Below are positions 6,389 through 13,100 of a stretch of 16,769 nt of DNA, one piece after another. The position numbers and the translations under genes were made by a program. This DNA comes from DATIVK01 sp035465955. Its GTDB lineage: Bacteria > Myxococcota > Myxococcia > Myxococcales > Anaeromyxobacteraceae. The stretch's first letter is position 1. Each line of letters begins with the position of its first letter. The stretch covers positions 1 through 16,769 of the forward strand of contig DATIVK010000171.1 of NCBI GenBank assembly GCA_035465955.1. Direction: 5' to 3'. The notes below the pieces were generated by a model. The model did no database searches, was not told the origin of the DNA, and was given only the letters and a program-made list of their open reading frames with translations.

Positions 6389-7372
6389 TCAGCGCCCGAC
6401 GAGCGCCGCCAGGCGCGGGGGATACCGGTCCCCCTGCACGGGGATGCGCGCGAGCGCCTCCCCGATGCGGGCGAGCTCCTCCTCGCCGAGCTCGATCGCG
6501 GCCGCGCCCAGGTTCTCCCGCAGGCGGTGCGGCCTCGTGGTCCCGGGGATGGGGACGATCCACGGCTTCTGGGCGAGCAGCCAGGCGAGCGCGACCTGGG
6601 CCGGCGTGGCGCCCCTCGCCGCCGCGATGGCGGCGAGCTCCTCGACGAGCGCGTGGTTCGCCTTGCGCGCCTCCGGCGCGAAGCGGGGGACGACGTTGCG
6701 GAAGTCGTCCTTCGCGAAGGAGGTCTTCTCGTCGATCGCCCCGGTGAGGAACCCCTTGCCGAGCGGGCTGAATGGGACGAAGCCGATCCCGAGCTCCTCC
6801 AGCGTCGGCAGGATCTCCCTCTCCGGCTCGCGCCACCACATCGAGTACTCGCTCTGCAGCGCCGCGACCGGCTGGACCGCGTGCGCCCGGCGGACCGTCT
6901 GGGCGCCGGCCTCCGAGAGGCCGAAGTGCCCCACCTTGCCCTCGCGGATCAGGTCCCGGACCGTCCCGGCGACGTCCTCGATCGACACGTCGGGATCGAC
7001 GCGGTGCGGGTAGAAGAGGTCGATCCGGTCCCGCCGGAGCCGCCTCAGCGATGCGTCGGCCACGGCGCGGATCCGCTCCGGCCGGCTGTCGAGCCCGGCC
7101 TTCGAGTCGCCGCCCTTGAAGCCGAACTTGGTGGCGACGGCGACCCCCTCCCGGAAGGGCGCGAGCGCCTCGCCGACCAGCTCCTCGTTCACGAAGGGCC
7201 CGTAGCACTCGGCCGTGTCGAAGAAGGTGACGCCCCGTTCGACGGCGAGCCGGATGAGCGAGACGGCCTCCTGCCGGTCCGTGGGGGGGCCGAGGCCGAA
7301 GCTCAGCCCCATGCAGCCCAGGCCGAGGGCCGAGACCTCCAGGGCGCTGCTGCCAAGCTTCCTCTTCTGCAT
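6389..7372 (-). CDS. Aldo-keto reductase
   Basis: A 327-residue (beta/alpha)8 NADPH-dependent oxidoreductase, full length. The catalytic tetrad is visible: Asp52 and Tyr57 in FFDTAECYG, Lys82 in VATKFGF, and His123 in DLFYPHRVD. The C-terminal cofactor-binding loop IPGTTRPHRLREN is also present. Similarity is to the AKR13/YajO-like group, which reduces aldehydes and ketones. The start at ATG 7372 has GGAG about eight bases upstream, and only 13 bp separate it from the upstream alcohol dehydrogenase stop, so the two form an operon. Together they suggest carbonyl or aldehyde detoxification, perhaps under the downstream LysR. Confidence 0.95.
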   Translation of the reverse strand: MQKRKLGSSALEVSALGLGCMGLSFGLGPPTDRQEAVSLIRLAVERGVTFFDTAECYGPFVNEELVGEALAPFREGVAVATKFGFKGGDSKAGLDSRPERIRAVADASLRRLRRDRIDLFYPHRVDPDVSIEDVAGTVRDLIREGKVGHFGLSEAGAQTVRRAHAVQPVAALQSEYSMWWREPEREILPTLEELGIGFVPFSPLGKGFLTGAIDEKTSFAKDDFRNVVPRFAPEARKANHALVEELAAIAAARGATPAQVALAWLLAQKPWIVPIPGTTRPHRLRENLGAAAIELGEEELARIGEALARIPVQGDRYPPRLAALVGR

Positions 7373-7385
7373 GGCTCGCGCTCCT

Positions 7386-8441
7386 TCAGGCAGACTTCAG
7401 CGACGACATGTCGATGGAGAACCGGTACTTCACGTCCGACCGGAGCAGCCGCTGGTAGGCCTCGTCGATCTTCTGGACCGGGATCACCTCGACGTCCGCG
7501 GTGATGCCGTGCTGGCCGCAGAAGTCCAGCATCTCCTGGGTCGCCTGGATGCCGCCGATGAGGGAGCCCGAGAGGCTCTTGTTCCCGAAGATGAGGCCGA
7601 AGGCCGCGACGGCGTGTGGCTGGTCGGGGGCGCCGACCAGGGTCATGTTCCCCTCGCGCTTGAGGCAGGCGAAGTAGGGGTGCAGGTCGTGCACCGCCGA
7701 GACGGTGTCGAGGATCATGTCGAAGCTTCCGGCCTGCTTCGCCATCTGGGCGGCGTCGCGGGAGGAGACGACCTCGTGGGCACCCAGCCGGAGCGCGTCC
7801 TGCGCCTTCCCCGGGCTGGTCGTGAAGACCACCACGTGGGCGCCGAGCGCCCGGGCGAGCTTCACGCCCATGTGGCCGAGGCCGCCGAGCCCGACGATCC
7901 CGACCTTCTTGCCCTTCGTCACGCCCTGGCGGCGCAGCGGCGACCAGGTGGTGATGCCGGCGCACAGGAGGGGAGCGACGCCTGCGAGGTCGAGGTTGCC
8001 GGGGACGCGCAGCACGAACCGCTCGTCCACGACCACGCTCTCGGAGTAGCCGCCGTAGGTCACCTGGCCGGTGTGCTCGTCCGGCGCGTTGTAGGTGAAG
8101 ACGGCGTTCGGGCAGAACTGCTCGTGGTGCGACTGGCACTCCGGGCAGGTGCCGTCCGAGTCGACGAGGCAGCCGACGCCGACGAGGTCCCCGGCCTCGA
8201 ACCTCGTGACCGCCGAGCCGACCTTCGTCACGCGGCCGACGATCTCGTGCCCCGGGACGCACGGGTAGACGGTCGGCATGCCGCTCCACTCGTTGCGGGC
8301 CTGGTGGAGATCCGAGTGGCAGATGCCGCAGAAGAGGATCTCCAGCTGGACGTCGTGCGGGGTGGGGTCGCGACGCTGGATGGTGGTCGGGGTGAAGCGG
8401 GAGGTCGCGCTGGCGACCGAGACTGCCCTGGCGTTGAACAT
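7386..8441 (-). CDS. Zinc-dependent NAD(P) alcohol dehydrogenase (YahK/CAD-like)
   Basis: A 351-residue medium-chain dehydrogenase with a GGAGAAG ribosome site before ATG 8441. Catalytic zinc ligands are Cys41 (GICHSD) and His65-Glu66 (PGHE), plus the Cys in LLCAGITTW. The cofactor-binding fold is GLGGLGHMG. Best fit is the cinnamyl-alcohol-dehydrogenase-like YahK group, which reduces aldehydes with NADPH. In the structural zinc lobe the usual four cysteines read Asp96, Cys99, Cys102, Cys110, so the first ligand is Asp. It is the first gene of the minus-strand set with the aldo-keto reductase (13 bp apart) and LysR. Confidence 0.95.
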   Translation of the reverse strand: MFNARAVSVASATSRFTPTTIQRRDPTPHDVQLEILFCGICHSDLHQARNEWSGMPTVYPCVPGHEIVGRVTKVGSAVTRFEAGDLVGVGCLVDSDGTCPECQSHHEQFCPNAVFTYNAPDEHTGQVTYGGYSESVVVDERFVLRVPGNLDLAGVAPLLCAGITTWSPLRRQGVTKGKKVGIVGLGGLGHMGVKLARALGAHVVVFTTSPGKAQDALRLGAHEVVSSRDAAQMAKQAGSFDMILDTVSAVHDLHPYFACLKREGNMTLVGAPDQPHAVAAFGLIFGNKSLSGSLIGGIQATQEMLDFCGQHGITADVEVIPVQKIDEAYQRLLRSDVKYRFSIDMSSLKSA

Positions 8442-8548
8442 GCGGTCTTCTCCGGAGTCGGGGGCGCTCGGGCGGGTGCACCGAGGCGGACGGCCGGGAA
8501 CCTACGCGCGGGGCGCCGTCCTGGAAACGGGCGGAACGCGGATGGGCC

Positions 8549-8565
8549 GTGAAGAGAAGCTTCAC
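8549..8565. promoter_or_regulatory. Inverted repeat upstream of the alcohol dehydrogenase
   Basis: A perfect 6-bp inverted repeat, GTGAAG (8549-8554), AGAAG, CTTCAC (8560-8565), about 110 bp upstream of the alcohol dehydrogenase start and 90 bp beyond the nikR stop. It is unusually A-rich for this region. It could be an operator for the LysR of this cluster, or a weak transcript-end hairpin for the nik operon (no T-run follows). The spacing does not fit the canonical T-N11-A LysR box. The rest of the 215-bp gap (8442-8656) shows no convincing promoter. Confidence 0.3.
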
Positions 8566-8656
8566 GTGGAGCCGAACCCCCGCGCGAGCCGCGGCGCCGG
8601 CGTGGCCGCAGCCGGGGTCTTCAGGAGCGCGATCCTCGCGGGTCGCGCCGGGGCGT

Positions 8657-9076
8657 TCAGCGCAGCCGCTGGCCGGTCGTCGCCGGCACGAGCTTCCCGT
8701 ACTTCACGCCCTTCGTCGAGACGAGCCCCTCGCCCATCCGGACGACCTCCCGGGCGCGGCCCCGGAGGACGAGGACCTCCAGGCAGTTGTGCGCGTCCAG
8801 GTGGACGTGCAGCGCGGAGACGACCGCCCGGTGGTTCTCGTGCTGGATGTGGGCCAGCTTCTGCGCGAGGCTCGAGGAGTCGTGGTCGTAGACGATCGTC
8901 GCGACCGCGACGCGCTCCTCGCCGCCGCGTGAGGCCGACCACTCCCGCTGCACGAGGGCGTCGCGGATGAGGTCGCGGATCGCCTCCGAGCGGTTGACGT
9001 ATCCCTTCTGCTCGATGAGCCGGTCGAACTGCGCCAGCAGGTCGGCCTCCAGCGACACCCCGATCCGTTCGATCAT
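8657..9076 (-). CDS. nikR: Nickel-responsive regulator NikR
   Basis: A 139-residue protein with the ribbon-helix-helix DNA-binding domain (MIERIGVSLEADLLAQFDRL) and C-terminal ACT-like nickel domain. The four planar Ni(II) ligands of NikR are all present at His79, His90, His92 and Cys98, in QHENH and HVHLDAHNC. They correspond to His76, His87, His89 and Cys95 of the E. coli protein. Nickel-loaded NikR represses nickel uptake genes. It is the last gene of the nickel transporter operon, so it probably represses its own synthesis. The ribosome site is GGAGGG before ATG 9076. Confidence 0.97.
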   Translation of the reverse strand: MIERIGVSLEADLLAQFDRLIEQKGYVNRSEAIRDLIRDALVQREWSASRGGEERVAVATIVYDHDSSSLAQKLAHIQHENHRAVVSALHVHLDAHNCLEVLVLRGRAREVVRMGEGLVSTKGVKYGKLVPATTGQRLR

Positions 9077-9126
9077 GAGCCCTCCGTCGCGGGCGAAGCC
9101 GCCCGCGGGTCCGTGCGGTCGCCCAT
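9073..9126 (-). CDS. Possible 17-residue coupling ORF between nikO and nikR
   Basis: A mini-ORF encoding MGDRTDPRAASPATEGS fills the 49-bp nikO-nikR gap. Its ATG (9126-9124) overlaps the nikO stop as TGATG, and its TGA (9075-9073) overlaps the nikR ATG as ATGA. Both junctions are typical of translational re-initiation. It has no domain and may be chance, because nikR has its own GGAGGG site, which lies inside this ORF. Confidence 0.25.
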   Translation of the reverse strand: MGDRTDPRAASPATEGS

Positions 9127-9908
9127 CACTCCGCGTCGTGCACGTGGAAGTGGGCGTGCGCTTCGCCGGCGTGCCGGTGCGCGTGGAGGTGCGCGAGCCC
9201 GCTCGCGACGAGCAGCCCGGCGTCGCGGGCCAGGTGGCGCGACGGGCCGTCGTAGAGCGTCCCCGGCCTCCCGGCCGCCAGCAGGATGGCGCGCTGCCCC
9301 AGCTCCTCCACCACGCCCAGGTTGTGCGTGGAGGCGATGGTCGTCACGCCCTCCAGGCGGTCGAGGAGGTCGACGAGCCGGGCCGCGGAGGCGGGGTCGA
9401 GGTTGGCGGTCGGCTCGTCGAGGAGCAGGACGCGCGGGTCGATGGCGAGCAGGGCCGCCAGCGCGACCCGCTTCTTCTCGCCGCCCGACAGCTCGAAGGG
9501 CGGCCGATCCAGGAGGGGCGTCACGTCGAACGCCTCGGCCCAGCGGGCCACGCGGGCGTCCACGTCGGGCAGGGAGAGCTGGCGGGGCCCGAACGCGATC
9601 TCGTCGGCGACCGTGGGGTTGAAGAGCATGGCGTCCACGTTCTGGAAGAGGAAGGCGACCTCCCCGCGGAACCGGCGGCGGAAGCCGGGCGCGGCGAGCG
9701 CCGCCGCCGAGAGGGGCGTCCCCTGCCAGGTGACGCGCCCCGCGTCGGCGAAGGCGAGGCCGTCGAGCAGGCGCAGCAGCGTCGTCTTCCCGCAGCCGTT
9801 CACGCCCAGCAGCACCAGCCGCTCCCCGGGCCGGACCGCGAAGGAGACGTCGCGCAGGACCTCCCGCCCCCCGCGCCTCACCCCGACCGCCTCGACCTGG
9901 AATGGCAC
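9126..9908 (-). CDS. nikO: ECF nickel/cobalt transporter ATPase, His-rich tail
   Basis: A 260-residue ABC ATPase starting at GTG 9908, directly abutting the nikQ stop. Walker A is GVNGCGKTT (residues 35-43), the Q-loop is LFQN, the signature is ELSGGEKKR, Walker B is RVLLLDEPTANLDP, and the H-loop is STHNLG. It belongs to the CbiO/NikO group that powers metal uptake by energy-coupling-factor transporters on the cytoplasmic face. The last 21 or so residues (LHAHRHAGEAHAHFHVHDAE) carry eight histidines in alternating pattern, an extra metal-binding tail not needed for ATPase function. Nickel rather than cobalt is inferred from the linked nikR. Confidence 0.95.
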   Translation of the reverse strand: MPFQVEAVGVRRGGREVLRDVSFAVRPGERLVLLGVNGCGKTTLLRLLDGLAFADAGRVTWQGTPLSAAALAAPGFRRRFRGEVAFLFQNVDAMLFNPTVADEIAFGPRQLSLPDVDARVARWAEAFDVTPLLDRPPFELSGGEKKRVALAALLAIDPRVLLLDEPTANLDPASAARLVDLLDRLEGVTTIASTHNLGVVEELGQRAILLAAGRPGTLYDGPSRHLARDAGLLVASGLAHLHAHRHAGEAHAHFHVHDAE

Positions 9909-10478
9909 CTAGAACCCCCTCGAGCGCATGGCGTCGCCGACGTCGCGGGCGTTTCGCGCGGCGAGCGTGAAGAGCCCCGCCGTGATCCCCCCGGCGTTCC
10001 GGACGAGGACCCGCGCCCCGGGCCTCCGGGGCAGCCGGCTCGTGAGGCCGTCGCGCGACTCGGTGGCGACGAGGCGAAGCGCGTGGATCTGGGCGAGCGT
10101 CACGACGAGGAGCCGCGAGGGGGTCGGGTAGGGGGCGAGCGCGCGGAGCAGGTCCACGCGGTCGAGCACGGAGAAGGTGGCGAAGCCGATCAGCCCGGCC
10201 CGGAGCGCCAGCGCCGCCCACGGCCCCGCCGGCGGCCAGGTGCCCGTGGCCAGCCGGTGGAAGGCGATCGAGGCGAGGGAGAGCCCCGCCGTCACCGGCA
10301 GCACCGCGCGCGCGGCGCGGAGCAGGCTCCGGCCGGCGCCGCGGCGGAAGAGGAGCAGCGCGATCAGGGCGGCGACGCCCAGGGTGCGGAGGTCGCGGAG
10401 CGCGGAGAGGGCGAAGATGCCGGCCGCCCACGCGACGAGGAGGCGCCGGTCGGCGCGCGGATCAGTCGTCGACGCCAC
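9909..10478 (-). CDS. nikQ: ECF transporter transmembrane T component (NikQ/CbiQ)
   Basis: A 189-residue hydrophobic protein starting at GTG 10478, overlapping the end of nikM by 17 bp. It is short for CbiQ/NikQ (usually above 220). Several membrane helices are visible, and near the C-terminus is the coupling-helix-type motif with Ala-Arg-Gly-like composition (TLAARNARDVGDAMRSRGF). That last part matches the conserved ATPase-contacting segment (AMRSRGF) of the family. It links the substrate-binding NikM to the NikO ATPase. Identification rests on that motif and on its position between nikM and nikO. Confidence 0.9.
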   Translation of the reverse strand: MASTTDPRADRRLLVAWAAGIFALSALRDLRTLGVAALIALLLFRRGAGRSLLRAARAVLPVTAGLSLASIAFHRLATGTWPPAGPWAALALRAGLIGFATFSVLDRVDLLRALAPYPTPSRLLVVTLAQIHALRLVATESRDGLTSRLPRRPGARVLVRNAGGITAGLFTLAARNARDVGDAMRSRGF

Positions 10479-11097
10479 GGAGCCTGGCCTTCCTGACGAG
10501 CGAGAGCGCGAAGACGGTGTAGAGCCCCTCGACGACGCCGGTCACCGCGAGGCTCGGGACCCCCATGGCCGTGACGAGGACGGCGGGCGGGGTGGGCAGG
10601 TAGCCGGGGTCGAGCCGGTGCTGGAGGAGGAGCGCGCCCAGGACGGCCGCGGTCGACACCTGCGTCGAGAGCCAGCCGGCCGCGAAGAGGGCCACCTTCT
10701 CGGACGGGCGCCGGAGCGCCTTCCAGGCGAGCCAGCCCGCGAGCGGCCCCAGCAACCCCATGGCGAGGGCGTTGACGCCGAGCACCGTGACGCCGCCCGC
10801 CCCGAAGAAGAGGGCCTGGACGAGCAGCACCAGCGACTCGCAGAGGAAGGCGAGCAGCGGGTGGAAGAGGAGGGCGAGGAGCATGACGCCCACGAGGTGC
10901 GTCGAGGTCCCTCCCGGCACCGGGATCACGAGGGTCTGGATGACGAAGGCGAGGGCGGTGAGCGTGCCGACGACCGGCAGCGACTCGACCGACGCGTGCC
11001 CGAGGTGGCGCCGGGCCGCCCAGGCCCAGAGGGGCGCGCAGGCCGCGAGGGCGGGGAGGCTGATCCGGGGAGAGACGAAGCCGTCCGGGACGTGCAT
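10462..11097 (-). CDS. nikM: ECF nickel transporter substrate-specific component NikM/CbiM
   Basis: A 211-residue membrane protein beginning MHVPDGFVS, the hallmark N-terminus of CbiM/NikM, in which the N-terminal Met amine and His2 bind the metal. The next metal-site residue, His67 in GGTSTHLVG, is at exactly the position known from structures of NikM. Six to seven helices follow. Nickel is preferred over cobalt here because the operon ends in nikR. It starts 2 bp after the stop of the auxiliary gene and overlaps nikQ. An upstream-extended frame exists, but the MHVPDGF start is mandatory for metal binding. Confidence 0.96.
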   Translation of the reverse strand: MHVPDGFVSPRISLPALAACAPLWAWAARRHLGHASVESLPVVGTLTALAFVIQTLVIPVPGGTSTHLVGVMLLALLFHPLLAFLCESLVLLVQALFFGAGGVTVLGVNALAMGLLGPLAGWLAWKALRRPSEKVALFAAGWLSTQVSTAAVLGALLLQHRLDPGYLPTPPAVLVTAMGVPSLAVTGVVEGLYTVFALSLVRKARLRGVDD

Positions 11098-11099
11098 GG

Positions 11100-11537
11100 C
11101 TAGGCGCGCGTACCCTTGCGGCGGTAGGTGACGTAGAGCGCCGCGAACACCGCCCCGATGACGGCGAGGCCGAGGAGGGGGCGCAGCAAGAAGGCGGCGC
11201 CCGACCCCGCGGGCGCCGGCGCGGCAGGGACACCGCCCGCCTCCACCCGCAGGTCGATCCCGTGGCCGGTGTCGTCGATCACCTTGACGCGCCAGCTCCC
11301 GGGGACGTCCGGCACGAACGCCAGCCATCCGCCCCGGTCGGTGCGCCCTTCCTGCCAGGGGATCCGGGGGTCGGCCGGCGAGAAGACCTGGTAGGGCGCG
11401 CCGGCCATCACCTCGCCGACCTCGTAGACCTTCACGCCGATGGCCCTGCCGCGCTCGATCTCGTGGAGCGTCTCGTGCGCGGGCGCGAGGCCGGGCGCGG
11501 CGAGGAGGACGGCCAGGAGCAGGGCGCGAGGCGACAT
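11100..11537 (-). CDS. Auxiliary membrane component of the nickel ECF transporter (NikL/NikN-like)
   Basis: A 145-residue protein from ATG 11537 with a GGAGGAG ribosome site. It has an N-terminal hydrophobic signal ending in an Ala-Pro-Ala site, a periplasmic beta-type domain of about 80 residues (VKVYEVGEVMAGAPYQVFSP ... GSWRVKVIDDTGHG), a Pro/Ala linker, and a C-terminal membrane helix with a basic end (YVTYRRKGTRA). This topology and its position directly before nikM fit the small accessory components (NikN, NikL or NikK types) that activate NikM. If the signal is cleaved after Ala20, the mature protein starts His-Glu-Thr-Leu-His, suggesting a metal site. Which accessory class it belongs to cannot be settled by eye. 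Confidence 0.8.
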   Translation of the reverse strand: MSPRALLLAVLLAAPGLAPAHETLHEIERGRAIGVKVYEVGEVMAGAPYQVFSPADPRIPWQEGRTDRGGWLAFVPDVPGSWRVKVIDDTGHGIDLRVEAGGVPAAPAPAGSGAAFLLRPLLGLAVIGAVFAALYVTYRRKGTRA

Positions 11538-11573
11538 CGGGACTCCTCCGCGGCGGCGCGAAATGCGCATCGG

Positions 11574-11602
11574 GTGTTACGCCCCCGGCCGCAGGCGGTC
11601 AA
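11574..11602 (-). promoter_or_regulatory. Promoter of the nickel operon with NikR-like half-site
   Basis: On the minus strand, TTGACC (11602-11597) and TAACAC (11579-11574) are exactly 17 bp apart and point to the nik operon, 37 bp before the first ATG. The -10 is embedded in GTAACAC. That equals the half-site I recall from published comparative genomics of Deltaproteobacteria NikR (GTGTTAC-N13/14-GTAACAC). The matching inverted half is not found at that distance, so NikR control is plausible but not shown. Confidence 0.5.
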
Positions 11603-11636
11603 GGAGCGATGTTACGAACCCGCCGGGCGTGCTACG
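11575..11636. repeat. Three directly repeated TGTTACG-like heptamers
   Basis: TGTTACG occurs at 11575-11581 and again at 11610-11616, with TGCTACG at 11630-11636, all in the same orientation. Spacings are 35 and 20 bp. They flank and overlap the nik promoter, so they are candidate regulator-binding half-sites. Being direct rather than inverted, they do not match a standard NikR palindrome. Confidence 0.4.
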
Positions 11637-11640
11637 GAAA

Positions 11641-11656
11641 CCCTCGCCGGCGAGGG
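11641..11656 (-). terminator. Palindrome and possible terminator after the HxlR gene
   Basis: A perfect 16-bp palindrome, CCCTCGCC-GGCGAGGG, lies about 55 bp beyond the HxlR stop and before the nik promoter. On the minus strand it is followed by TTTCC, a short T-run. It could end HxlR transcription ahead of the nik operon. The T-run is weak, so a protein-binding site is also possible. Confidence 0.4.
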
Positions 11657-11710
11657 GACGTCGGGGCGGCGCGCCTGCCACGGGTTCGCCGCCGGCCCCG
11701 GCGCCGCGAC

Positions 11711-12139
11711 CTACGGACCCTTGATCCCACGCGACCTGGGCTGGCCGCGAGCGGCCAGGATCCTGCCCAGGTTCCCCTCGATCCAGTCGGCGAGGGCCTC
11801 GACGCGCGCGGACACCTCCTCGCCCAGCGACGTCAGGCTGTACTCGACGCGCGGCGGGATCTCCGGGAACACCTCGCGCTTCACGAACCCGTCCGCCTCG
11901 AGCGCCTGGAGCGTCTGGGAGAGCATCTTCTCGCTGACGCCGCCGACCCTTCGCCGAAGCTCGCTGAAGCGGTGCGTGCGCTCCATGAGGGCCACCAGCA
12001 CCAGAACCCCCCATCGGCTGGTCACGTGGTCGAGCACGCCCCGGGAGGGGCAGGCCGGTGCGTAGAGGTTGCCGTGGCCGCGCACCCCGTCCCGCCCTCT
12101 CGGCAGCGCCAGCGCACCGGATGCCTTGCTGTCAGCCAT
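11711..12139 (-). CDS. HxlR-family redox regulator, QorR/YtfH-like
   Basis: A 142-residue winged-helix regulator. The HxlR core is CPSRGVLDHVTSRWGVLVLVALM, then RFSELRRRVGGVSEKMLSQTLQALEADGFV (shown in part), then RVEYSLTSLGEEV. It has only one cysteine, Cys30, in the conserved N-terminal position used by HxlR/DUF24 sensors of quinones and electrophiles. It is divergent from a qorB homologue. The same arrangement in E. coli is ytfH/ytfG, and in Corynebacterium qorR controls its neighbouring quinone reductase. The likely role is repression of qorB until quinone or disulfide stress modifies Cys30. The N-terminal 24 residues are Gly/Arg-rich and of no clear function. Confidence 0.93.
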   Translation of the reverse strand: MADSKASGALALPRGRDGVRGHGNLYAPACPSRGVLDHVTSRWGVLVLVALMERTHRFSELRRRVGGVSEKMLSQTLQALEADGFVKREVFPEIPPRVEYSLTSLGEEVSARVEALADWIEGNLGRILAARGQPRSRGIKGP

Positions 12140-12142
12140 GGC

Positions 12143-12169
12143 AAGTAACTAACTCATGGGTACGTACTT
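12143..12169. promoter_or_regulatory. Candidate HxlR operator in the qorB divergent region
   Basis: The 92-bp divergent gap begins with an AT-richer block. AAGTA (12143-12147) and TACTT (12165-12169) form an inverted repeat with 17 bases between. The block also holds a GTACGTAC palindrome (12160-12167) and the tandem AACTAACT. GTAACTAACT-like motifs are typical of HxlR-family targets. It lies within 4 bp of the HxlR start and about 60 bp before qorB, so one site could control both genes. Confidence 0.5.
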
Positions 12170-12231
12170 TCCAAGAGAAAGGGAGGCCGTTAGGTTCCCC
12201 CCTGCTTCCACCCCTACCCAGGAGACACGAA

Positions 12232-13089
12232 ATGATCGCCGTCACCGGAGCCACCGGCCACCTCGGCCGCCTCGTCATCGACCAGCTGCTGCAGAAGGTC
12301 CCCGCGGGCCAGGTCGTCGCGGCCGTCCGCAGCCCCGAGAAGGCGGGCGACCTCGCCGCGCGCGGCGTGCAGGTCCGCAAGGCCGACTTCGACGCACCCG
12401 AGACGCTCGCCGAGGCGTTCCGCGGCGTGGACCAGCTGCTCCTCATCTCCGCGAACGAGCTCGGCAAGCGCGCGCGCCAGCACCAGGCCGCCGTGGCCGC
12501 CGCGAAGGCGGCGGGCGTCAAGCTGCTCGTCTACACGAGCCTGTTGCACGCGGAGACGTCCGGCATCTCCCTCGCCGGCGAGCACCTGGCGACGGAGAGG
12601 GCGATCCGCGCCTCCGGGATCCCGTTCGTCATCCTGCGCGACGGGTGGTACCTCGAGAACTACACCGAGAACCTCGGCCCTGCGCTCCAGCACGGCGTCC
12701 TCCTCGGGGCGGCGCAGCAGGGGCGGATCGCCGCCGCCGCGCGGGCGGACTACGCGGCGGCCGCGGTCGCCGTCCTCACCAGCCCCGGCCACGAGGGGAA
12801 GGTCTACGAGCTCGCGGGCGACGTTCCCTTCACCCTGGCAGAGCTCGCCGCGGAGATCGGGCGGCAGGCCGGGAAGGTCGTGGCCTACAGCGACCTGACC
12901 GCGGAGAAGTACGCGGAGACCCTGCGTGGCTTCGGGCTCCCGGGGCCGGTCGCCGAGATGCTCGCGAGCGCAGACGCGGGGATCGCCCGCGGCGAGCTCG
13001 ACGACGCCAGCGGCGACCTGCGGCGGCTCATCGGACGCCCGACCACGCCGCTCGCAGAGGCCGTCGGCGCCGCGCTCGGACGCGGTTGA
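12232..13089 (+). CDS. qorB: NAD(P)H:quinone oxidoreductase QorB-like (SDR family)
   Basis: A 285-residue atypical short-chain dehydrogenase starting at ATG 12232 with a GGAGA ribosome site. It begins MIAVTGATGHLGRLVIDQLL (NADPH-binding GxxGxxG) and tracks E. coli QorB (286 residues) along its length. Shared blocks include VVAAVRSPEKA, VKLLVYTSLLHA, RDGWYLENY, ARADYAAAA, GHEGKVYELAGD and the C-terminal IGRPTTPLAEAV. QorB-type enzymes reduce quinones with NADPH and protect against quinone stress. It lacks the Tyr-x3-Lys catalytic pair of classical SDRs, as expected for this subgroup. An open frame runs further upstream, but family alignment fixes this start. Confidence 0.96.
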   Translation: MIAVTGATGHLGRLVIDQLLQKVPAGQVVAAVRSPEKAGDLAARGVQVRKADFDAPETLAEAFRGVDQLLLISANELGKRARQHQAAVAAAKAAGVKLLVYTSLLHAETSGISLAGEHLATERAIRASGIPFVILRDGWYLENYTENLGPALQHGVLLGAAQQGRIAAAARADYAAAAVAVLTSPGHEGKVYELAGDVPFTLAELAAEIGRQAGKVVAYSDLTAEKYAETLRGFGLPGPVAEMLASADAGIARGELDDASGDLRRLIGRPTTPLAEAVGAALGRG

Positions 13090-13100
13090 GCCGGCCGGAG

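Noticed and set aside
5266..6747. A 493-codon plus-strand open frame over the LysR gene
   Set aside because: It is the antisense shadow of LysR and part of the aldo-keto reductase; no domain or ribosome site is recognisable.
6344..8563. Recurring AAGCTT hexamers in and around the dehydrogenase/reductase genes
   Set aside because: Several copies are inside coding sequence and explained by ordinary codons; only the intergenic inverted repeat was kept as a candidate.
8967..10496. A 509-codon plus-strand open frame across nikR, nikO and nikQ
   Set aside because: Its translation is Arg/Gly/Glu/Pro-rich low complexity typical of antisense frames in GC-rich DNA, while the minus strand encodes well-recognised nickel genes.
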